Assembly (NCBI GenBank): GCA_014549065.1 | Contig: JACDOX010000008.1 | Span: 4,102,308 to 4,166,307 of the forward strand | Direction of reading: 5' to 3' | From: Cardinalis cardinalis | Taxonomy: Eukaryota; Chordata; Aves; Passeriformes; Cardinalidae | DNA: 64,000 nucleotides | Shown: piece after piece, positions 52,166 through 60,745 of the stretch | Numbering within the stretch: the stretch's first letter is position 1 | Layout of the letters: each line of letters starts with the position of its first letter | Program-made: the position numbers and the translations under genes | Notes under the pieces: generated by a model | The model's input: the letters and a program-made list of their open reading frames with translations, nothing else | Told to the model about the DNA's origin: nothing | The model's database searches: none

Positions 52166-52756
52166 TCAGAAAAGAGCTGACACAGCATNTGGCTGAAGAG
52201 AGAGAGCTATTTCTGAAGTGACTTGGATGTTCCCACTCTGAGCTGGCAGGTTGTCTCAGAGAAAGCTGCATGAAGGTGGCAGAGGCTGGATTGTTCACCT
52301 GCAGCCCAACATGAAAGTGAATTTTTGCATCTCTGGAGCTGTTAAAATTGTTTCAAGTTAATGGCTTAAACACTGCAAAAATTATCAGAGGACTTCTGAC
52401 NGCTCTAGGAGACTGCAAAGAAACCTTGTCCATCTGCAATCACTGAAGTCCACCACTCCCCAAATATGCCTGCTAACTGGAATTTGGACTATGACAGGAA
52501 CTTAAGATAAAGGGGATACTGTTGTCCAGTCACCCCAGGTCTGGGGAGAAAGATGTATTCACCAGTGACACTGGAAGAGAGACTGGCATGCTGATGGCTC
52601 CAAAATCATGGGGCAAGCTGCAGGTGAACAATCCAGCCTCAGCCACCTTCATGCAGCTTTCTCTGAGACAACCTGCCAGCTCAGAGTAGGAACATCCAAG
52701 TCACTTCAGAAATAGCTCTCTCTCTACAGCCAGATGCTGTGTCAGCTCTTTTCTGA
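52166..52756. repeat. Near-perfect inverted repeat, 140-nt arms, 311-nt spacer
   Basis: The left arm 52166-52305 and the right arm 52617-52756 are reverse complements of exactly equal length. Comparing them base by base I count three mismatches plus one N, about 98 percent identity. The arms begin TCAGAAAAGAGCTGACACAG and end GTTCACCTGCAGC in the left-arm orientation. The spacer 52306-52616 is unrelated. No target-site duplication is evident immediately outside the arms. It could be a foldback transposon, a recent local inverted duplication or an assembly artefact. Confidence 0.93.
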
Positions 52757-53559
52757 TAAGGAAAGAGGCAAACTCTGTGAGGAGGGTACTGTCTCTGTCC
52801 TTACTCAAGTGAACTCAGCTGAGATAACTCCCCAGCTGGGGAAGCACTGGGACATTCATACATAGCCTGAAGGTTTTCATCTCTGCTGATGGGCCCTAAT
52901 GGACTCAACTTCCTGATGTTATGGGTGGGTGTTTTGTCTTAGAAGGTGTCAAAGGCTCCTGAAGTGATCCACAACATTACATCATCCAGTTGGAACTCCC
53001 TGCCCCAGGGGAGGTACCTGGGTGTTCCTACCTGAACTGGAGTGAATNTAAACCCAGCAGATGTTGTGTTTTGGGGATTTCTCCCCACCACTTGTTCGGG
53101 AGTTCCCCCACCACANGATGGAGCCAGTCTGCAACTACCACTTTGACCAAGAAACATGAAAACTGCAACAANCAAGTCTCACTGTGAGGCCTACAGGTGA
53201 CATTTCTACTCTTATCCTTCCCTTCTCTTACCCATTTTCTTAAGCAGTATTTTTATGCTTTCGTATTGCCATATTACTATACATAACAATAACAAAAATG
53301 GCTGGTTTACAATGCAACCAAATGGTTCTACAATAAACTCTACATGTGTATATTAACGAACAGCACTCATTCAGTGTCATTTCACTCCAGTTTGCCTCAA
53401 GAGATCTATTAGCAAGAACCTGGGCTACCCCTGCCTTCTGCAGTGGGTTGTAACACAAGTCTTGAGATGTCTGCTGCAAGCTTTTTCTCCTCAAAATGCA
53501 CTTGGATACCAGACCTTGGTAATCTAAAGTACCTAGACTCCAAAAAACCAAAACATCAA

Positions 53560-54590
53560 ATATAAATTAATTCAGAAAACTCATAGGCAGGATCTGTGAA
53601 GCGATGTCCTAAATGATAAAAGAGATCTGGGGACTGATAAAAGGAGTCATAGTCCAAATAAGAAACTATCCTGCTGCAAGAGACATGAAGGGAGTGTAAG
53701 TAGAGATCAATAAAGTGGATCAAGAGCTCTTCAACAGCCTGAAGCATGAGAAGAAAAAATATGAAATGTGGGATAGGTGCTGGAGCATTGCAGACTACAC
53801 GTGAGCTGCAAGGGGACTTAAAGAGAGCATGGCAACATCACCTAACTGGTGACAAAGAAAATCCTAGAGAATTACAGACCTCATACCTCTCTGTGAAAAC
53901 CTTAAGGAGCAAGCTACTGACCAGTTATTCTCTAATCCTCTAAAGATTTATAAATTTGTAAATAAATGGCAGGAATGGGTTTGTTGAGGTTTCACTAAGG
54001 ACAAATCATTTCAAACTAATTTGATTCCATTCTTTGACAGGATAACTCGCCTCGTGGCTAGGGGGGAACAGCACTGGATGTGATATGTCTTGACTTTGGA
54101 GAGGCTTCTGGCACTGTCCCAGAAGACATTCCCATAAGTGAACTGAGGAACTGCAGCCTATTTAGATTCACAATTCGTTGAATTCAGTGTCAAAGTCAGA
54201 GAGCTTTCTGGGGAGATCTTCCCAGCTATGGTCCAGAGTCCAGATCTATTCAGTATTTTNAGCAGTAACTTTTAGAAATTGCTTTGCTATGAATTTTCCT
54301 GGTGATACCCATTGTGGGGTGGGGTACTGGGAGGCCTGGGGGAGGTGTCTGTCAGCACCTATGGAGGGTAGAACATGAGTGGTTGATAATTTGAAGAAAC
54401 AATCCCAGTCAACAGGATGAGTTTCAGCAGAGGCATGGGATAACCCTGCCATGAGGCAGCTGTGAGAAAGTGCAAACAAAGTGAGACCCACTGGGCAGCA
54501 ATCCTGTAGAAGTGACTTCTCAGAGGCTGGGAAAAGAAAAAGTGGAGAACCTGAAGGACTGTGCCACATACAAAATCCTCTTAGCATAAG
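53560..54590 (+). mobile_element. Decayed CR1 LINE with reverse-transcriptase remnants
   Basis: GAGAATTACAGACC near 53867 reads ENYRP, the start of the CR1 reverse transcriptase. Around 54040-54130 the text CTCGCCTCGTGGCTAGGGGG, then CTGGATGTGATATGTCTTGAC and GGCACTGTCCCAGAAGACAT matches the CR1 DFSKAFDTVSH region in altered form. Outer limits are uncertain; 53690-54260 is the clearest part. Many stops and indels make it non-functional. Confidence 0.7.
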
Positions 54591-57500
54591 GATAATAGTG
54601 AGCTGTTTTCTGTGCCCTTGTCAATGAAACAAGAAGAAAAAAATTAGCAATGCAAACAGAAACCCCACATTTGGCTTTGCTTTTAGTTTCTGCCCGAGAT
54701 GTTCCATAAGAAGAGGAGGCAATCAAATCTCTTTTGGTAGCTTGAAGAGCTTATTTGGACACCCCTTGTGTCAATAGAGACACAAAGGTGCTCTCTACAA
54801 TATGAACATCTTTAGTGCCAAGGATGTGCCATGGGGACTTTCTGAGAATACCTTTGAAGCTTTTGTGTTGAGATTTTATTCCCCCTACAGCTTTTTCACG
54901 CATACAGGTTGTATACTCATAATTCCCACGGGACGGAACCAGTGTTTTTGTAATGGAAGTTTATTTTCTTCAATATCAGAGGCATCTTCCTGGGAAGGTA
55001 TTCATAACTTCACAACTTACACCCTAAAAAAAAATCTGTTTGAAGGGTTTATTTATTTAATTCACCCAAATTTCACATGTGTTTCAAAGTACTTCCTAGG
55101 CCTGTGAAGTTCTTTATTGTATTCTTGACACTGGCCTGATTTCTGAGTGCATGCCCAGCAATGAGTACTAGGTAGGCCATGATTATTCTTTTAGCCACAG
55201 CTCCCACTGAGCTTGCCATGTACATGGCAACAGCAATGGTGCAACCTGTGACATGGGTGAGTGCTTACATTTGAGTGCAGTGGGAGCATCTGCTGAGCTC
55301 ATCCACCTCAAATCAGGCCTTTAGACTCCATGTCTAAGCTCAAACGACACCCCAGGGCACATGTACACAAGTGCAGTGTGGAAAAGGCATCAAGGGAATC
55401 TGCTGTTGGCAGTGGGGCAACAGTATGAACAAACCCCACCAGCCACCTGGAGGGATGCCCTGGGACCCTTGGGGCTGGTCTGCCCCTGCACCTACTTCTG
55501 GGCAAAGGCCAGACCTCCTGGGTGAAGGGAAGGCAGGAAGGAGGGATAAATTCACTCATGGTGTTAATTATCTATGTATTTTAAATGACTCATTTAAATA
55601 CCAGGAGGTGCTTAATCCCCTCCTGTGACAGAGGCAGGTTGGGAGCACAGTGTGCTCTGCTGGGCACTGGCACACACAGCTCTGTCATCAGCAAGCTGGC
55701 TGCTGCTGGCACATGCACATGGATGACAATGTCATTAAAAACATTTTTTCCATCTAATACTCCAAAGGTTATTCTTGGTAACAAGTGCTTTCCACTTGTC
55801 ACTTGTGGCTGGGACTGAGACTGCTGCTCCCATTTGTGCAGACCGGCTCCTGCACTGAGTCCATGTTCAAGCATGACCAGGTCTCTTGGACGCCTTTCTG
55901 TTATCTCATCTACATCTACACCTATGTCCTATTGTGCTGTCAGGTGGATGAGATGAACTGAGGTCTTGCTGACTCTATTTATCTCACCAGTGTCCAGGTA
56001 CAACAGAACTGGGTNTCCTCCAAAATGTTTTCCCAAAGCAAAGGGCTATGCTGGTGGAGACAGGCAGGTAGGCAGCATCCCACACCGGCAGCTGAAGCCT
56101 GAGCAGGCACATGCAGCTGATGGAGACTTCTCCTGGCAGATGGGGCTGTGAAGAGGCATCCTGTTGGTACTTAGGGATGGAGAGAAGCNGAGGGGTCCTT
56201 CCATGCCAGGGACCACAAGTAACCTACAAACCAGTCCAGCAGCCCCAGATATGGAATCAGAGGAAATATGCATCACAGATTTTTGTGTTTTGTCTGAGCT
56301 TGTCTAGAAGAGTCCTGATCACACCAACACCACAGNAATTGCCAGAAAGGCAACAAAGCCCAATCCACATGCTGCAAATGCCTCCTTCCTAAGTTAAAAG
56401 CTTTGGTCAGTGTCTCTAACAAACACTTCCATTTTTCACTGTACTGTACTGTAACAGATGCTTGCACACATTCCTCTTACTAATTCCAGCTTTCTCTGGC
56501 TTGGCTCTCTTTGGTCCTGGATCTGAGCCTCCAAACCTGTGGGAACCAGGATACTTCTGTGCAGCAGTAGCAGCAAACCAGCCCCAAAGAGCCCCAACAC
56601 TCCCAAAAAATCCTCTTGGTCCCATAACTGGAGTCAGAGACAAGCCAGAGACAGAGCTGGAACTTGTGTGTTTGCCCTTAGGNCAGGAGCAGGTGTGCTC
56701 TCTTTGGGAAGGAGCTGTCCAGCAGGGCAAGAGGNGGGAAGTGACCCCACAGGCCTGTGGAAGGGGGTGGGAGTGTGCAGGACCCACCAGGGCAGTGGTC
56801 TCCTGCTTTGCCAAGCTCTGGTTGCCCAAGAAAGNGACATCCAAGGGTGCCTTTCCCATGAGTCCCCAACTGGGAATTCTTCCACCCCACTTGGTCATTT
56901 TGCATTGCACTGTGAGGTGCCCAAGCCCCAGTCTCCCCTGGAACCCCAGAACTGGAGTTAACATAACCCCCATGCTGTCAGGCAAAGACAGGAGGCTGGG
57001 GTTTCNGGCTGCAGCAGCTGCCCCCATGCTTCAGAGGGCAGGCAGGAACAGTTCTGACTCAAGGGCCACTGTAAAGGGCATTTGAGGGTCAGGTGTCCAA
57101 ACNCAAGTGGAAAAAATCAGTCAGTGATGACACTGGGTGAGGAGGCAGCGTGGTACTGGCCAAAACTAGGACACAGTTCCTGGAGAGTTTTTGGAGGACA
57201 GGTGAGTGTCTCTTTGTCAAACTCTTCTTTACCCAAGGCTGATTTTTTACCAGCACCCATGCAGGACAGCAAAACCAGTGGGGTGCTGTGGGTGCCCTTT
57301 GTGGCAACAGTGATGGGANGGCAGCCAGAGGTACCATTGGCCCCACATCATTCATGGCCCTTGGACTACATCCCCATACCACAGTAGGCCCCAGGGACAA
57401 AGCAGCTCCTTTGATCCGCTTGGCTTTTCCCTCCTGATGTCAGGATGTGCTATTTACTCTCAACCACNGCAGTGATGCAGGGGAGGAGGCAGAAAGGGAA

Positions 57501-58246
57501 GATGTGCAGCCCAAAGCATGAGGGCTGCTGGGAGGGGCCAGCAGATGTTATTGCAAGCTGCCGTGGGAAGCTGATGGGAGAAACAAAGGGGAAAGATCAT
57601 CAGCAACAAAAACAGCAGCACAACCTCCTCTCTGCCAGCTAGACAGTGCCAAGGGCTGCAGGTCCTCCCAGCAGCACCAAACCAGAGGGCTGGGGGGGGC
57701 AAACCAGCCAGAGCCATTGCAACCAAGTCCAGGCAGCTGCCCCAAGGAAAACAGAAGTGAGCAGAGACCAAGACCTGAAATGAAACAACAGCTTCAGAAA
57801 AAAGAAAAAAGAAAAAAACAAACCCCAAAGGCATCAAACCTGTTGTGGTTTTTTTAGCTTGTATATTTTTTAATGGAGTAAAAAAAATAATAAAAGGAAC
57901 ATGCCACAGATGTCAGCCTGGTGCAGATCATCCTTCTGCATGGAGGGCACCAGGGGCCCCATACAGTTCCCTCATGGCAGCCAGTCCTACCCCACACCCC
58001 TTCCCTGCAGTCAGCTGGAGAAGGAAGTGGATAAAAAGCACACGGTGGATACAGCACAAGCACAGAAGAGCCCAGCAGTGCCCCAGGCTGGGCTTTAGCC
58101 AGGGGTGGCTACGCTGGCATGGGCAAAATAAAAGCTCAACAGACTCTGTATATCCCAGTTAAAAAAAGCAACAACACCAATCTCCCCTTGAGAGCTGCAC
58201 ATTGAACCCCCACAAAAAAACATTTGGGGATTCTTGTAATTTTTCC

Positions 58247-60368
58247 TTTATTGTCACACATTTGAGCTCTGGGGCTGATGGGCCACGTGGCAGTGGCAGC
58301 AGCTGCTCTTGGTGGCTGCTGGCACTACTGGAGCCAGAAGGACCAGCAAGCTCAGTGGGAGCCTGGCCTTGGGGTCNCTTGCCCATCTTTTTCAGGTCCT
58401 TCCCCAGAGGCATGGCAAAGGGAGGGTAAGGAGGCTGGATACTTGGTAGCTTCAAACCCAGTGGCTTTCACTCATTGTAGGCTCCCACCAACAAAGCTCT
58501 AGCTGCTCGTCTGAGAAGGATCCCTCTGCCTCATGTATACAAATTTATATATAGATATCTCATAAACATTTTGTATGAAAATAAATACTTCATCTGTGTT
58601 TTAAGAACCAACCATCACTGCCTCCATCTAGTGACATGCTATAATGTTACAACTTTTTGTCCATGACAATTTTGTTCCCATTGCTTTTTCCTTAATCCAT
58701 GGGCACCTCCTCCCTGCCTCCTGGGGCAGCCAAAAGCACTGCAGCAGGCAGAACTCTACCCTTTGGCAGCCCCTCTCTTACTTGCTGCCTCCCGAAGTTT
58801 GGCTTATTTTAGGGAACTTGATGAAAATGGCTCTGTTTCATGATAGAAGAAATTATCTTCATCTCAGAAACACTTTACAAAGAGTAGGATTTTAACATTC
58901 TCTTACAGGGCTCTCAATTAAGAAATTTGTTTCTAGATAGCACTGTTTATATAGATATAGGTATCGTTTTTATTTATTTTATTACCAACCCAACATTTCA
59001 ATTTGCAGCTGTTAATGTAACTCATGACATACTCTCATGGTGGTGGGTTTTTTTCTTCTTTATCCTTAAAAAGAAATGCATTTCAAATTAAAATTATGCG
59101 CTTTTTTTCTGTCTTGTGTTCCTAAAAGGTACTTGAGATGATGTAGGAGTCCTGACGTGGGTGGCAGTTTTTAGGCCCGTACCTGTCAATGGCCTGGAGA
59201 CCACCAGCGAGGTGCAGGTGCTGTGAAAAATGGAGTAGCAACGGAATGGAAGGGCAGCCATGCCACAGCTCTGGGTGGGATGGTGCTGGGAACATATGGG
59301 CACACTATCCAGGTTCTCCTGAATTCATTTCCACCTCTGAGCAGGAGGCCCACGCAGCAAACCTGCCACCACCACCCTCCCCAGGAGCTGGTGCTGTTTT
59401 CCCTGTCCCCCTTGCTCCCCGCCCAGGGCAGGATGTTTTATTTCTTTAACAGTTGTAAATTAACATAATTTTCCCTCCCTGCAGTGCCACGAGCTCAAAG
59501 TTAATTATACAAAGAGAAATGCCATAGTCAAAATATACATGACACGTATTGTATTAGAGGGTTGGGGTTTTTCTCCTTCCTTTTTTCTTGGCCCAGGCAG
59601 GTGATTGAGATGCTANATGCTCCAGCTTTTGTCACTAAATGTGTGTGACTGTGTGTCTGTGTTTGTATTAAAAATATATCAGTCTTGTGATGTTCTTAAA
59701 AAAGAAAGAAATGGAAGGGAGCAGGGGAGGAAATGGATAATAGTGAAAAAGTTTTTTGACTGTGTCACAGTCTTTTGTGGCTTCAGAAATATACGTTTTC
59801 AGTTCCAGCACTGACGGCAGCTTGAAGCTTTAACTTTTTAACATTTTTCAGATTAAGTAGTAAAAAAGGAAAAAAAAAAAAAAGAATCAGCGTGCTCCCC
59901 CAGAACCAAAAAGCAACGAGCGAACAGAAAAGAAAAAAACCCCCACAAATTCCTGAACCAGACTTCTGCAATTCTCAACTAGTAAAAATGAGGAAACATC
60001 TCCTTACAGTGGAGGGGTGCTCGGCAGGAAAAGAGATGACCCCCGTGGGAGAGGCGGCCTTTGGACATGGTTGAAACTTTATAATTTCATTGAATAGGGT
60101 CAGTGCCTGGGTTTATTGTGTTTTATTTCAACACTTGCCATTGTTGCTTTCTTTTGTACCATTTTTGGATGGGTTTTGTCTCTTTGTTTTTTTCACTCTG
60201 TGATGGTTTCGCCGTTCTTGGCACGCAGCTGTCCGACTGTGTGAGCAGCGGCAGCCCCTGACAGACAGCCGTCCGTCCCTCCAGTGAAACCGCGCTTCCA
60301 GGACTGGTGTGCGGTGAGGTAACGGAGGAGAGGTCCCTCCCCCGGCAGCACCGTCCCTTCACCGCCGC
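58247..60368 (-). other. SLC8A3: SLC8A3 3' UTR (end uncertain)
   Basis: Sequence downstream of the minus-strand stop at 60371-60369 is non-coding and AT-rich, with A/T homopolymers. Minus-strand AATAAA hexamers (TTTATT on the plus strand) occur at 60122-60127, 60112-60117, 59437-59442, three overlapping or adjacent copies in 58969-58983, and 58247-58252. They allow 3' UTRs from about 0.25 to 2.1 kb. I set the outer limit at the last of these. Confidence 0.5.
58969..58983 (-). promoter_or_regulatory. Cluster of three minus-strand AATAAA signals
   Basis: TTTATT occurs at 58969-58974, 58973-58978 and 58978-58983 on the plus strand, giving three AATAAA hexamers within 15 nt on the SLC8A3 transcript strand. 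This would produce a 3' UTR of about 1.4 kb. Confidence 0.4.
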
Positions 60369-60745
60369 CTAAAACCCCTTGATGTAGCAATAGGCCTCCA
60401 GGGTGGCGAAGAGGATGTAGAGCAGCCAGAGGCTGACGAAGAGCAATGTCGTGGCCACTTTGCACCCCCGGGGGCCGCCCAGCTCCCCCCCAAGGTGGGG
60501 CCGCCGGCGGTAGAGGAGGACGCTGATGCAGATGAAGGCGAAGATGGTGAAGAGGGTGACGGAGAATGCCAGGGTGCCTGCTGACACCTGGAACTCCTGC
60601 CCCTGCGACGCCCAGTAGATCGCTGCCACTGACCACGCCAGCCCGATGCCCAGGAAGACGTTGACAGCATTGCTGCCCGTGACGTTGGTGATGGAGGCAT
60701 CAGCGTACATGTCCTGGACGGCTGCGGCTTTGCTGGCAAAGGTGT
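60369..60745 (-). CDS. SLC8A3: SLC8A3 last coding exon: alpha-2 repeat and final TM helices
   Basis: The exon completes the Asp of GTSVPD, continues TFASKAAAVQDMYADAS and ITNVTGSNAVNVFLGIGLAW, then two more hydrophobic helices (FSVTLFTIFAFICISVLLY and VATTLLFVSLWLLYILFATL) and ends EAYCYIKGF-TAG. The Asp corresponds to the ion-coordinating alpha-2 aspartate known from NCX1. The residue before NVTGSN is Thr (codon at 60689-60687), where as I recall the family has Gly. The acceptor is CCCCAG. The coding part is GC-rich compared with the UTR that follows. Confidence 0.97.

Larger units (their letters stand above)
48111..58246. other. Interval between convergent SMOC1 and SLC8A3
   Basis: About 10 kb lies between the likely 3' ends of two genes pointing at each other. 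Contents recognised are G/T tracts at 48386-48477 and 48645-48697, the inverted repeat at 52166-52756, a decayed CR1 at about 53560-54590, and a GC-rich stretch at about 56.4-57.8 kb with long but unconvincing open frames. I see no gene that I can support. Either 3' UTR could extend into it. Confidence 0.65.

Noticed and set aside
52770..53200. Possible LTR-like segment right of the inverted repeat
   Set aside because: The text has a vague LTR feel, but I found no terminal TG...CA pair, second copy, target duplication or retroviral coding remnant to support it.
58159..58455. 98-codon minus-strand open frame near the SLC8A3 3' side
   Set aside because: It probably lies in or next to the SLC8A3 3' UTR, has an N codon and shows no conserved motif.
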